Assembly (NCBI GenBank): GCA_935421135.1
Contig: OW285188.1
Span: forward strand, 24,343,233-24,407,232
Direction of reading: 5' to 3'
Length of the DNA: 64,000 nt
From: Bugulina stolonifera
Taxonomy: Eukaryota; Bryozoa; Gymnolaemata; Cheilostomatida; Bugulidae
Shown: piece after piece, positions 1-14,600 of the stretch
How the letters are laid out: every line of letters begins with the position of its first letter
Position numbering within the stretch: the first letter of the stretch is position 1
The notes under the pieces: model-generated
What the model was told of the DNA's origin: nothing
Databases searched by the model: none
The model's input: the letters and a program-made list of their open reading frames with translations, nothing else
Made by a program: the position numbers and the translations under genes

Positions 1-3000
1 TAAATTAATAGGTGCAAAGAACTGGTAGTATTTAGACTAGATTTATATAAAAAGATTATGATGAAGTCAAGCTCTTATTGGTCAATTAGGAATGATGAGT
101 TAGATAGGGTTGTTATGGGGCGTGACCAATAGCTACTGGGCTTTGATGCAGCCTTGAAGAGTTGAAGTGCTAAAAGGTGTTGGTTTTAATTAGAAGCCAA
201 CCACATCAAAGTACATACTGATTTATTCAATATGAAAGCAACAAAACAATCTAACCACACTTACCACTGCATTGTCATACCAAATTAATTTGTTAATTCC
301 TCATTATTCTAATAAACCAATTTAAACATATGCTTAAAGCTGGCCTCTTCTAAAACAAGTTGCAAGCTGATTGGTTTTATCACATGGTTTTTTATTTCCC
401 TATTGATTACAGGTAATTAATATAATCAAATGATGTTGTCTTCATGTGGTTTTTTAAACAGTTGAAAAGTGGTAAGAATGCAGCTTATGGCACTCAATTC
501 ACACTGACTAATTAAGGCAGACTAAACTAATTAATAGTTCTAGTGATTAGCAGGTTTTGTTTACTGTAAAATATTAGGAGTAGTCATTGTTCATAAACAC
601 CTGGAAGTTAAGTTGTTACTCTTTATATAAATGGTATTGTTATTGTTAATTTTTATAAAGCTAAATCTCTAATATATTATAATACAAGTATGTTGGTTTC
701 AATGGGTTTTTGTAAAAATAAAACTGGAGTAGGATTAATTTTATGCTATTACTATTTTTAGTTTTGCTTGCAGCCAAACATTGGTATGGTACATTCTGTC
801 AGTAATAGGCCTAGCCAGAAATCTGTCATCTATTGTCTCCGCTATCCTTGACCTAGCCTGTGAGCACCAACATCTATTTATGTACATGTAATAGTAATAC
901 TACCTACTTATAGATGTAAGTCGTACAATTAAACCACTAGCGAAACAAACAGAAATTTTGATGTTGGTATTTCTGGTAAATTACCTTTAAAACTACCAAG
1001 TATTGTACATGTATCTCTATCACATGAACAGTCGTGTACTTATGTATGTATGTGTGAATCTTGCTATGCATAATATCTTCCAAACTTCACTTCTTCAGTG
1101 TTCTAAGCCGAGCTACGGAGGTCCCCGCCCTCATTTCTCGATAATTTACCAGCACTGTAGAGACTAATGGGGCCAAGGCAAGGTTAGCCAAAGGTCAAGC
1201 AGTTTACTAGTACAGAGTATATGTAGATAGTGACTCCAGAATCTGCAAGATAAAGCAAAGATATTAGGCCTTGTTGACTCAACCATATGTCCTGATCGGA
1301 AATTAATACTTTTTATGACCAACACAAAGAGAAACAGCTTATTTTCGTCAATGAGCAAATTAAAATGGTTCAAAATGGCGGAAATGTAAGCGCATCTCTT
1401 GTTTTGTCTCACGAGCTAGCAGTCATCACAAGTCATAAAGTCACATTAACTCAAGCAGTGGAGCAAGAAATTATTTAATTATGAACAATATTCTCGGATC
1501 GATGCAATTACCTCGACCACCATCCACTTTGAAAATGCCTGACAATACATTAAACACCAAACAATGAAAGTCATCTATAATCAAACATGTATAAAAAGAT
1601 GCGATGTTCCCCTGGGTATATATAGTTGAGTGAGCAGTCACAAGCCAGGATATTATCTCGTCGGCACAAAAATCATTGCTGACTGCTATAATAATGAGAT
1701 TCTAATCCACAAGAGATGTTTATCTTTATTCACACACTGTCACTAATTTCTAAACAACTTAAAACAAATTAAAAAAATGACTGCATACAAAGTCAATGCC
1801 AGTCTATTAATAATGGTGTAGCACATAAATAGATGAACGCTGTATATAATACTATAACTTATATCGTGTCTTTTATATCTGCCGCCATTCGGAACCATGT
1901 GTTGTTTTCAACAATATATAGTTAGTGGGCCATGCAGTTTTGGAGCCATCATGCTGTATAAGACAAACTACACTTTCATTACTAACCTTTTGCAATCATT
2001 ACATCAAATGACTCTCAACAATAAGCATTTAGTGAGCTATGTGCTGAGATTTGGATTTGATAAAGAAGGCTGTTATGTTGAATGAAGTGATTGTCTGCTT
2101 TAATCTGGGGCATGTGCCCTGTTGGTCTGCAATCTGAGATGTCCATAACCATGGGGATTATATCCATGAGCTTTTAATAATGGAGATTTAATTGAAAAAA
2201 TTAAATAGTGATCATTTTCAAAAAACTAGTTTCCAATTTCTTGCACTGAATCATGGACCTACTACACATATACACGTACATATAGACTTGATTAATAGAG
2301 TGATATAATAAGATATTCTATACTATAATAGTGCTAACAATGACCTTAGTAGCCTATATATTATTATTTACAATGTATTAATATAATATTATAATATTAT
2401 CTACACGGAAGAAGTATTATAGCACTGTGTTATTATAAATGTACACACATACGTCATACCCAGTAGCCAGTACGATCTACATTGTTATAAAAAAAGATGA
2501 CTAGGGTATGTATCTGTACTTACATACTGTATGTAGATTTAGCTATATGTACATGTGCAAGTAGCTATATGTAGCCATGTGTAATTGTGCTCTTGAAGCA
2601 AAAATATATTCACAGGGTGCAATATAGTATTTTTTGAAATATTTCTGTTGTGCACATTTTTACTGGACAGAGATGGTACTCTACTAGGCTGTATAACACA
2701 TGCATCTGTAAGACAACATATTATATACACTATATATTGTGCTGTGTGCACTGAATTGGGTCCCAAACTATATAAATATTATGGAAGTTGCCCTGATACA
2801 ACAATGCTAATTACTCATATCAAACTAAATTGATTACAGAAAGCAGTGGATGTTTTTGGAAGAGCACAACTGTGGCTAAATCACTCAGTGACCTAGTAGC
2901 ACTGAGTGCAAAATGAAAACATTAATTGCAAGTAATTAATTTAGGGCTCTAACTCCATTATCATAGTAAATGGTTAGTATATTATAATAATGTATATTAG

Positions 3001-6000
3001 CAAAATATGAGCTGGCTAAGTCCATGTGATCGAACTTGATTATATTTCCTTAGATATGTGTTGCTGACTTCACACCAGCATCAAGCTAGTGCATTGCACT
3101 GTTTGATCTGGTACTATTACTAATAAAAAACATTTACATCTAGCTAGAGTGTAAAATTAACCTATTAAATGTAACAGTGTGAACTTTCAAAAATTAGTTC
3201 CACAGTCTATACTCTACACTCTATAAACTCTATAACAAGAAAATATACTTATGTTTGTAATAGATGATAAAGAAGTGAAATGGCAAATTTTATTGTCTGC
3301 CGCATTTACTCTAAAGAGGCATAATTATTGCAACATAGAGAAATGTGTAATACATGATTCAGTTTGTTCTAACATCATCAGTGTGTTATAGAAATTAACA
3401 GTAACAATAATATCTATTTGTTACATTATTTTGTGCTGATACTACACTGTATTTGTATGAACTTTTCTTGCTGTGCACTAAATTGCATCTATTGGGAATT
3501 TTATCATCCAAATAAGTGCATACCTTCATATATCAACTACATGTATATTATATTGTAATGTCACATTCAGGTGTTAAATAAAAACACATGCACTTTCTTT
3601 CAGGATATTTATAGATCTGGTTAAGAAGAATACAGCATGTAAATTAAACAGACATTTACTAATGTCAACAAACATAGACTATTACATCTACATGTACATT
3701 TAAGAGTAATTGCAGCAGTTTAAAGTCATTATAATGATACCTCACTCAATACAGTTGTGACACAACGCTGTACTAACATTTCATCTGTTCTACAAGGTTG
3801 TACTTGGGGTATCAGGTACATCTACAATCAGCTGTTTAGTTATAGACTTGTTAATCAAAATTTTAATTTTTGGCTCAGTACCTCCGAAATAAGATCTTTC
3901 AACAACAATATTTTGAGTTAATTAAATGCTTGTAACCATTGGTAGACGTGTGTCCCATGTTGATGTACACTAGAAGTCCACACAAATAGTTTTCCTACTA
4001 CCCTCTGTCTTCATATCTGTCTTTCTTATGAAGCAGTTTTAGTCTGACATGAAATTTTATGCTATCATACATATAAAAATTCACTGTGTGTAGCCGTGAA
4101 ATACATTCGCAAATAGAATATAGTTTATGGAATATATGAAATATAACATATATATAGAGGTTTTTGGAATATGTGAAATATAGGCCTATCATATAAAAAG
4201 TAATGTACTATTTTTAGTTCAATATTTTAATGAAATTAAAAATTGACAGTTATGAAGTATTATGGAACTTATAAAACTATGGCTAAGTAATGGTGTAATT
4301 TCTGCACTGAAGTTAGTAGGAAATATCACTAACACATTATCTGCACTACAGGAAACCTTGCCTAAGGTAAGGAAGTGCCCAATGTCTCTTTTGAAGAACC
4401 ACCAATAGGCTATATACTACTGGAGTCTTTGGGTAGTGCATCAGAACATGAAAACTATAGAAATCAGGATCTCAATTTGGCTCATGGTAATTACATGTAA
4501 ATACACCGTAAATGAAGATTTATAACCAAAAGGACAAAGTCATAATGCAAGATGCACTTGTAGAGACATGCTGCTGCTACTGCATAGAGGTGTGAGAACT
4601 TACTCTATACAGTACGGCTCCCTTATCTAGCTGATCATAGTGTGTAGCTATTATTATCCTGCATCATCAACAATAAATGAAAGCTTGAGAGTATGAATTG
4701 GTCTTATCTCATATAATCCTGTATTAATAGCATCTTTCATTAAGGAAAAGATGAAAGCATTGCTATCTCCCCATTTTACAAATGACTTGTTATAACAGTA
4801 GCTTTATACACTGAGAGATGGCTATATTTAGCACTTATAGCTGCCACTGCCTTATCTATAATTCTACTGGTGTAGATTTTCAAAGCTTGGATTTTGAAAT
4901 TATATTTTTTAAAATATCATCAATGAATGGAAGTTTCCTGTGAGAAAGTTGAAATCACAGTTGGAATCTGCCCAGTGGTTCTCATTCATTATATTATGAT
5001 GTCATGTTATAGCTGTTTATTGCTGTTGCACATTTTCACATAAACCAAGTTTCTTTCTTTCTTCTCAGTATTATTTTTGTTGGTTTATCAATTTAAAGAA
5101 GTTCTCATATGTGGTGGCTTGCACTCACTAGCAGGCAGTCTTAATAGCCTAGCATGAAGATAATTAGACCAATTTGATTTCCCATATAGTAATAGGAAAC
5201 ATGATTATTTGATGATCATGGAAAGTGTGTTTACTCATACAAAGAACAGTATACATACAATTAAGTGATTTCCAAAATTTATTAATTTAATAATTTTTCA
5301 GGCCATCCCCCAGTTGAATGTTTGTTTTACTACAGTCATGTAGTACATAGTGCAATTATGCTATATACAGGTTAGTGTTAGTGCTGCCATGCTGTCAGTT
5401 TGGTACAGTATCCACTGATGAACTTCCTTTACAAATTCACTCAAATATTTAATTACTGTACCAACTTATTTTACCACAATTATTGCTGCTGAAACAAAGA
5501 AAGAAAAAGATCTGACTGAGTTAGCTGATTTTATACTCTATTTAGAACTAATACTAGGGCTAATCTATGTAAGAAATAGACATAGTCAGCTATAGTACCC
5601 AAAAAATGATAATTATTTAAATTTTTATGCACTTTATTTTACGTATTATTGTATGACCGTTGCGAATATAATAAATAGTACATGTATGTATCAGTATTAC
5701 AAGTTTATACAATAATAATATACATAATAATAGCAATGAGACTTTGCATCTCATGTAGCTTGATTAACTCAAGGTTGTATATCATAATGTATATGTATAC
5801 TTATAAAATAATAATATCTTATATAATAATATGGTAGTTAAAATTTGTATACAGTGTATAACCATAAAATGCAAGGCTTATAGTATTGTGTGATTTTGCA
5901 TTTCACATTTTAGATAAATACATGTACATGTAAGGGGGTTTGGCCATTTCTTTTATATAATGATGTATTTTTTAGCAAGGAATTCATTTTTTGAGCAGCC

Positions 6001-8300
6001 AGAGACATGTTTCCAATCCACTGTGCTAGACAATTAGGTGCCGTAGAGGCTTCGGGTTCAAACCCCTGGTTTTTTCATGGATTTGAAACAAGTCTCTGAC
6101 AGCTCAAAAAATAAATTCCTTGCTAAAAATACATCAATGTACATGTAGGTATATTAATAATATGCCTTTACATTGAGACCTATAATACAGATATTACTTC
6201 ATTGTTTAACGCATTTTTAGTAAAGCTTGTCAAAATTGAAGTTGAAGTAGCAACATGTACAAGTATATATATATGTATGTTACAAACAGAACTTTGTATC
6301 ATATCTACTACAGTTATACAACATGCACTCTATCTGAAGTCAAATATGATCATGTTATTATGCTATTGTCTGTTAGCATTAGGGATGTCTGCAAGAAAAA
6401 TAAACAGACTACAGTAAATAGCAGTAAAATGATCAAATGTTTATTGCTCAGCTGTGATATTTTACAATTTACAGTTAATCATTACATAAAAGATGGATAA
6501 ATGAGATAATTACAGTGTAAATAATATGGTAATTGTTATAATATTTCCTAAGAAAATCCTACTTGATAATTACATGTATTATTACTAATTAAATTATGTT
6601 TGAATAACAGGATTATTTGCTTATGCTGTACTGGGTCTGTGAACAACACTAAATGAGTAAATGAGTGTAAAGCATAGCCTCAGGACAACTTCCTCAACAT
6701 GACCAAAGAGAAATTGGGCTATGAGGTTTTTGTAGGCTCGCAAGAGGAGGCACGTAAAATTTTACACTTTGCTACAGTTAGTCCCTAATCCAGTAATTCC
6801 ATGTTATTTAAAAATATAATTCTATAGCTACAATAAAGCCATGCACATCCAGGTGGGATAGATAAATTTACTATTGAGAATTACAACATTTAACTTACTC
6901 CTGAAGACATGTAAGCCAACTCCACAAATACAAATTTACCTCCAGATATAAGTTTTACTCTTTGCACTAACCAACTGGTATATACTTGTATATAGACCCA
7001 CCCCCTCCTCTTTACACAACAAGCCATGCTTTTTTAAAATTGAAGTTTCTATCCAACACTGAAAACTTAGCTTTCTTGAGAAAAAGCTAAAACTGGTCCA
7101 ACTAAGACTAAATTATCCAAACAAAAATTAATGAAACTTTGAATTACTGGTAATAATATCATTTACACAACATCCTATTGCTAAGTGTGAGCAACAACTT
7201 GACTATAATAGTCTATCAATTGTCTGCAAGGTAATCAATCAGTGACATAGTTTCATGTTTCTCTAAGCATAGAGATTTGAGAATATTACCTTTAGTAAAT
7301 GACTACTACAATCTGATGCTATTACCTCCACCATTACATAGTTGAATGAGTCTAATCAAACTCATGATATGGCAATTAGCAATCAGTAATTCTCTGCCAG
7401 TCATGCTATCACCTTACACACTAAACTATTGTACAAGTTATAGACACCTAGCTATTTCTTTTTCCACTTGGTCCACAGTATTCAGAGCATTTTGCTAGAA
7501 CTTGGAAGTTAGAAATCCCTGGCTACTGAACTGTATGTGGTTCAGTGCCCTACATGTAAACTATACTTACATGTAGTGTTTTGTTTCTGGTATATTTACA
7601 TGTACATGAAAACTAAATACTTCTACTTGTGAACTTAATGCACAATAGTGTACAATCAAGCAATTTTATGAATTGATGATAGGAGTTGTTTTCTCCATAA
7701 TTTAATACAAGAGGAAACAATTCTCAATCTGGTTATTTTTAACCACAGGACACCTGGATTTTGGCATAATTCTAAGTTGTCCTCTCTCATATTAAAATAA
7801 GATAACTTCATATTAAGAAATCAGATGGTCTAGAAGTCGCAGCACTATTATTTAAGTCCTGAACGTTCTTACAGCATTTAGTCGCCTGCCTCTTTTTCCA
7901 ATGGAAAAAATATCTGGAAAGAAAGGAATTAGGGGAGGACGCTGTGCTATGTATCAGTTAGCAGGTAGATTCTGACATGTGATTAAAATTAGAACAAAAG
8001 AAACCAGTAGCATAATGTACACAAATACTGGTAGTGGTCCCAATCTTTCTATCCCTAATAATATTAATCCTAATTAAACAACTTTCATTTCTAGGTGTTG
8101 CCAAACAGAGCATGTATTAATTTACATTGTTATAATATCAAAAATGATCTAGTGAAGGCATTATGTCATTATCATTAGCTTCATTCAAATTATATAAAAA
8201 ACAATAAATAATAATAACAGTAATAATTATTTGTAGGTTTGGTCATAGATACACAAGATCAGAAAAATATACTTGAAAACAAAACTATTCCAACAACATC
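1..8300. other. Gene-poor AT-rich stretch
   Basis: I found no exon chain in this stretch. The ORFs present are short, AT-driven and lack recognisable motifs or convincing splice sites. The stretch holds one inverted-repeat element (5962-6135) and one copy of a dispersed 15-16-nt motif (7774-7788). It lies downstream of the SNRK stop codon, so its right-hand end may include SNRK 3'UTR. The rest is probably intergenic sequence, or introns of a gene whose exons lie outside the window. Confidence 0.6.
5962..6135. mobile_element. MITE-like inverted-repeat element, 174 bp
   Basis: The left arm begins GATGTATTTTTTAGCAAGG and the right arm is its imperfect reverse complement ending CCTTGCTAAAAATACATC. 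The arms stay similar for about 50 nt each. The centre contains the B-box-like string GGGTTCAAACCCC. The immediate flanks share AAT, a possible 3-bp target duplication. There is no coding capacity, so it is non-autonomous if mobile. A diverged relative in opposite orientation lies near 37218-37345. The superfamily is not identifiable by eye. Confidence 0.7.
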
Positions 8301-8303
8301 TTG

Positions 8304-8309
8304 TTTATT
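8304..8309 (-). terminator. Candidate poly(A) signal for SNRK
   Basis: AATAAA on the minus strand (TTTATT on plus) lies about 315 nt past the SNRK stop codon. Position and hexamer fit a polyadenylation signal; no transcript evidence is available. Confidence 0.35.
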
Positions 8310-8623
8310 GTACATGTATATGAATGGCATCCTGCAGAGGTTGTACTGATGACAACTGGATACAGGTTCTATCATATTATAGTGAGGGGAGGATTGGGTG
8401 AAACACCTAACTGAGTATCAGTAATAAGTATCGATGACAATATTGTGACCAGCACAGAGTCTGTGATCAACACAGGATTCCATTAATTCTATAATTTACA
8501 AATTTATCTACTAAATCACCTTCTGTGGGAAAAATAATTGTCTAATGCCTAATGAAATAATTGTTATTTCTAAAGTGAAATAAAATAGAACAACTAGTAA
8601 TACAGTAACTAAAACTATTAAAT

Positions 8624-11600
8624 TTACATAATACTACAGCATTCAGTGGTTTTCTTAGCATGAGTTGGATTGATCTGTGATGTCTGCTCCTCTGCAATGA
8701 CACTGCAGTAGTCCTTGGATGACTGAGTATTTGTGGATATCTTGAGCCTGACAGAGCTCTGTAGACTGCTACTGCACTCTGAGTCGGTCAGCTCACGGTC
8801 ACTTGGGTCAGTGAAATCCATCTTCAAATGTTTCATAAGTCTAGATTTAGAAAATTTATTACCATCTTTGGATGTGCGCTGTGATGAGCGGGGTGTAGTG
8901 TTGGAGCTGTACTTCACACTGGATCTACTGCTAATACTGGAACTTTGTGAAGCTAAACTAAAATTACTAAGTCGAGCGAGCGAGCTGTCTACCAGTTTAT
9001 TAGCTAATACTTTTAAACTACTGGTAGTGTCACACTCTATTTTATTATTAGTGTTCTGATTTGCCTTCTGAGGGTCAGGGGTTGTCGTGAAAGATTTAAA
9101 GCTGTCCGTTTTAGTAGACATATTTTCATCTAAAGGTGCAGAACCAGAGCGTGTGCTACCTCCATTGTATTTCTTCTTAGCCTGTGGTGAGCTAGCCTGG
9201 GTCCCACTATTACTAGTGCTATGTTCTGAACTACTAGAGTGGCCTTGTGTACCTCCACTACTAGCACCACCAGTGGAAGGTGGGGGTGGCCCGTCGTTGT
9301 CACTGGAAGTCCCGCTGTCTTTCCTCTTGTGAGGTAGCTGAAGATTAGCACATGTGCTACTATTTGGCGACTTTGACTCTCTGTAGGGCTTATCATCGTC
9401 ATTGTCACTTGTATCTGAACCACTCTGTGTTTTGCTCTTCATCAACTTTTTCTTATTCTACAATGACAGAGTTATCTAATTATACCTTCACCATAAAATA
9501 TGCATTCTCAGTCGGCATCCGTTCTACTTCTACTAATTGGTTATAATTACATCTGGGAGGTCTATCTATAGCCTACCAGTCAGCAGTCGTACAGCAGTGA
9601 TAAGACATGTCAGCCATGTTTCCGGATTTTTACTCCTTATACAGCTGATCAAGTCTAATGTGATTAGGGGAGCTTATATACATCATGTGTTATGCATAGT
9701 CATGTATAAGCTGTAATGTATGAACATTCATTCTTCTGTTCACTCCAGACGGAATTTGTCAAATTTGCTTTGAACAAAATGTAAATCTAGGATAAGTATT
9801 AGTGTGTCTTTTGTATCATAATAACCTACAGTATTTTGCAATAATAATTTATATATACACTACATACAGTGTTACAGCTCAATACAAATACAAGTCTCTA
9901 GACCTATATCAGACTTCATAGATTAGCTGGCAATAAGTATACTGGTTTTAACAAGAGCTTAGTCAAATAAATCTCATATATATATCACTGAGCAGACAAA
10001 TCCGACAATCAGGAGAAATGAAACTGCAGATGTTCTGAGAGAAAAGAAGCAAACCAAGCAAATGTGGGTAGTAAAGAAATGGAAGAGAGAAGACAATGAT
10101 TAGTAATTACATATACTACAATGTATATTATTCTTGTAAGTATGTTATGGCAGTTGGGAGTTGTCTTACTTTGAATTAGATGCAAGCACTTGCAGAAGAA
10201 ACCAGGTAAATATCATATACCTATACCACACAGCCACATAACCACTGAACTACTATTGCTGTCAGGCCAAAACTGAAGATAAGACGACTTCAGATTGGTA
10301 AGGCATGTGTATAATGCACAACAGATAGTATTAGAGTACTGTATATGTGGTATATATGATATAGACTAGAGCGCATGGACTGTATATACAAACCAGTATC
10401 TTCCTAGCCAGTTCAGGGGAGGCCATAGAGAGGCTGCTGTGCCGTAGTCTCACCAGCGACGTCTGGCTGTGGGTAGACAGAGCGTCGTCATCTGATGTAA
10501 TTTCCTGCTCCTCATGGATCTGCTTGAGCGGCAGAAGTTGAGGGGAGGAGCCTACAGTTCTAAGTGGTCGACCAGAAGGGGCCGATTGAGTGGCACTGGG
10601 TCGGGAGCGCCGTATCGACATGTTACTAAGGCTATGCTCAAAGTCTGAGCTAGTAGTACCACTTGCACCACTCATTCCATGATAAGATAACTACAAACAA
10701 AGGGCAAACCCAGGGTAACGACTTGCATGCATGTCGTAATCCATTGAAGAAAATGCTAATTAGTATATTGGGTTAAGTAGGGTTAGATATGAAATATGAA
10801 CTAGCATACAACACAGCATTCAATTATCTTGAGAGCACTTAGTATAAATGCAGGCAAAGTTACATAGTATGTGTATGTGCAGATTGCTCAATACACTGAT
10901 TAGTGCATCTTGTTTATTATAATGGACAGGCTGTCATCCACTTCAACTGTATTCTATTACTATATACATGTATAGTAACAATTATGTAAAAATAAGCTAA
11001 TATAGTATAACCTACTAGTAATCAGTCACCTCTTACTGCACAATAATGTGTAATAATTGGCCAAAACAGTATTTCTAGTTCTTGAGTGAAGTTAGAAGTG
11101 TGGGAGGTGGGCATGGAATGTGTTGTTTATATTGTATGTATATAATTATACTGTAGATATTTACTGGATATATATTAGCAGAGTTGAGTATCTGTACATA
11201 GCACAGCATACTATATAATATATACATACATGTAGTACACTAAGTATAATATACATGTACATATTATGTATATATTACACACACCCACTCTCCGCCTACA
11301 TGTCCCACTAGACATACTAAAACTGCTTTACATACATGTACATGTAAATAGTAATATTTATTATACTGAGGGATGCTATATAAGAGTGTACAAGAGTAGT
11401 AATTGATCAGATAAGTAAATACTACATTATTAGAGAGTGTACATGATAGACAATAATAATTATACATGTACAGTATTTAAAATAATACCCAGTCTCATAC
11501 ACATTAAGTTAGTCCATAGTTCAGTCACACTGCAGCTATTAGCTGAGGTACTAGAACAGGAACCACTGACAGCTGCTGTCAAGTGTATACTATACTACAC

Positions 11601-14600
11601 GTATATGATTATACACTATACAGTACACACAGTTGAATATACCCAGTAGTGTATACAGTGCAGTGTAGAAGAGTGTAGCTTGAGGTCAAACGTGTGACTA
11701 ACCTGAGAGGTCGGGTTGTCATATGCAGCAGCTGACCGCGTCTCCTTCACACTCATCACATCAGATCTCAGGTCATCATCAGATTCATCTTCCTCCTCTT
11801 CCTCATCTATCAGGGAAAACTTTCTGGAAATAGAATTATGGGGAATATCAGAGAATACCAGAATGAGATAGTAATCGGTAGTTTGTTGGTTTATAACAAT
11901 AACTGGTATATATTCGTAAGTAAATACAATGTAAAGGAGGTATTCTGTAATATGCAATGTATATGGAATATAGAAACTGGATAGAGTGTCTTATAAAGTA
12001 GATAGACACTGAATAGAGTGTATTATAGAGTAGATAGAAACTGGACAGAGTGTATAGTAGAGTGGTAATATGATATACAGAGCCTGTAGTACTACCTCTC
12101 TTATTATGTATTACATGTAGAATTACAGTTATAAGAGTCAATCACCTTTTATTTGTTGGTTAATAACACACAACATAAAATATTAAACATATTACTTGTA
12201 TATAAATAAAGCTATTAATACCCTCATTCAAAGTCTATACAGTGTATAATTGTATATAATATAAATACCATTATTGTTCATCGCCATTATGCACAATCAA
12301 TATGCACTACTGAGAATATGTTATACACTGTACAGTGTTATATCTGTAGGCATAGAGGAAGTACATGTACATACATACTATAGACTGCAGATAGTATAGC
12401 ATACACTAAGTGTAATATAATGTATAATATACATGTAATATCAGTAGGCTACTAGATTTACAAGGCATTCATATTCCATAATCATAAAACGCAATAAATT
12501 ATTATCAAATTACAATATTGAATAGCACATAACAGTTACTGTGTTGTATGTATGCTTACCTATATAGACATATACACATATACACATAAATATATATATA
12601 TACATATAGAGTTACCCACCTCGGCGGAGTATCAAACACATCTGCCTGAGGTAGATAGGACTGTTGGTATGGTTTATGTAGAGCAGTATTGTCTGCTGTA
12701 CTTGCACCACTGTCTGGGAACACTACATTGGAGTCTAGTCTGTCATAAGGTGCACTCCTTGGTGATGCGTCTACACTCATTGGATCACTAAAATGTCATA
12801 TTATATATATTATACGTAATAGCATGCACATATATAATAACATTTACACGGTGTGTTAGTGGCAGCAGTATTTGTACATCATGAACTATGTGATGTTTGC
12901 ATGGTATTACTTTGCACTGATATACATGTATGATATATCAGTACTAGTACTAGATAATAACAAGGTTGTTTTGTTAGATGACCATATTATTTACTGGATT
13001 CAATTATAAGTTAAGTGCAGAATCACACAAGAGTGAAAGTGAAATGTTAGTCCAGTGTTAGAAAGTAGAGAGAAACAGCATCTCCATGGATACTTGAATT
13101 ATAAAATAATATAATAGTAAGTTACCAACACAAGAGGAAACTGGGTAGAGTAGACCAGTGTTGACAGCTCCTTGTTACTATGACAACTAGCAGTTGTTAG
13201 TTGGTATTTAGTAGTTGTATAGTAGGTACACTACATCATCAGCAGCAGCAGTAGCAGAATCAGCAGCATATTATTATGTACAGTATAATGTACAATGTAC
13301 ATGGTAATATAGTATATGGGGTAATTACTACGTGATATCTACTGTACATGCACTGACCTAAGGACAACAAATATATCAGCAGTTACTGTACTCAAGATAT
13401 AGATGTAGCTGTACAAGATACTGACTATACCGCACTGACCCACTCAACAAAGATAACATAGCTGATGGGGTAGATTCCCGAATATGAGGAAGAAATCCAT
13501 AGTATTGTAAACATGTAGCTTTATATAGAAACACATAGTAGAATTGATAGTTCACACCCGTGTGACTGCTAATACTACTGAGCATAGAAGAGGTGAAAGG
13601 AAAGTACTACACTACTGGTAAGGAGACTATTACTAAGACTGAGGGTAGTGTGGATATACTAGCAGCTATTAGCAATGCAATCATTACTGTGTGTCTACAA
13701 CTACATACAGAATACATGCACTGCAGTGTATACAGTATATTACAGATACATGATACAGATACACGTACACTGTATGCAGTGCATTATACTAGAGGATAAT
13801 AATAGAGAGCGGTGTAGCTGACTGACTAGCTGACAACCCCTGACTGACTGACTGATGGAGAGTGTACCTAGTGTAGTAGGAGCTGCCATCATCTGGTGTA
13901 GACACACTGTGCTCTAACCTAGGAGGCCATGCTATCTTCCCTGCTGGTTTACTCCTCACAGCAGGGGATGCCTTCATGTCGGCAGCGTGATGCTTTTTCA
14001 GCCTCTTCTCAGCCAACAGATAGAATGTCGCAGTCACATTAGAGTATTCATCATTTTCTAAGGCTCTAGAAAATACACCATCACAAGTCCATCATGGTCT
14101 AGTAATGTAAAATGTTAAACTTAGTAGAGCTACATATAGCCTACATAGATATGCATGCCTGTTGTGCTAGTAGGGTAAGCCATCCTCATCAAAATAATGA
14201 ATATTTTTTCCATTTAGCCTACCCATACAATGTACACAGTTATTACTATCTATAACATACCTTTGTATGTCAGACTTGGCAGCTATACCACCCTGCACCA
14301 TACGTCCAATGATGTCTTCATGATCCTCAGGAGTTAAGTGCTCTTTGCCCACCAGAGCTACACATAGAGAGTTATTACAGCATTGACCACCATCCCTGCT
14401 CATCCACGGGTGGCTCATAATATCTGATAAACTTATCCTCTCCTTGGGCTCCCTCCGCAACATTGACGATATTAACCTGCACAGAGTTTATACAGTGTAT
14501 ATACATGTATAGATACATGTGGGCCTTCACATGTACATATAGGCCTACATGTATAATACGGCATGAGTAGAAAACCAACATCATTAGGTCCTACAGGTCC

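Noticed and set aside
8733..9332. Plus-strand ORFs opposite the last SNRK exon
   Set aside because: They are antisense shadows of a Ser-rich coding exon; the minus frame continues the SNRK tail in phase.
9130..9423. Second minus-strand frame overlapping SNRK exon 8
   Set aside because: It is out of phase with the upstream SNRK exon, and the other frame carries the SNRK-like tail and CCSIM end.
13376..13585. Minus-strand ORF between SNRK exons 4 and 5
   Set aside because: SNRK exons 4 and 5 join in phase without it, and its Tyr/Leu/Ser-rich translation has no counterpart in the family.
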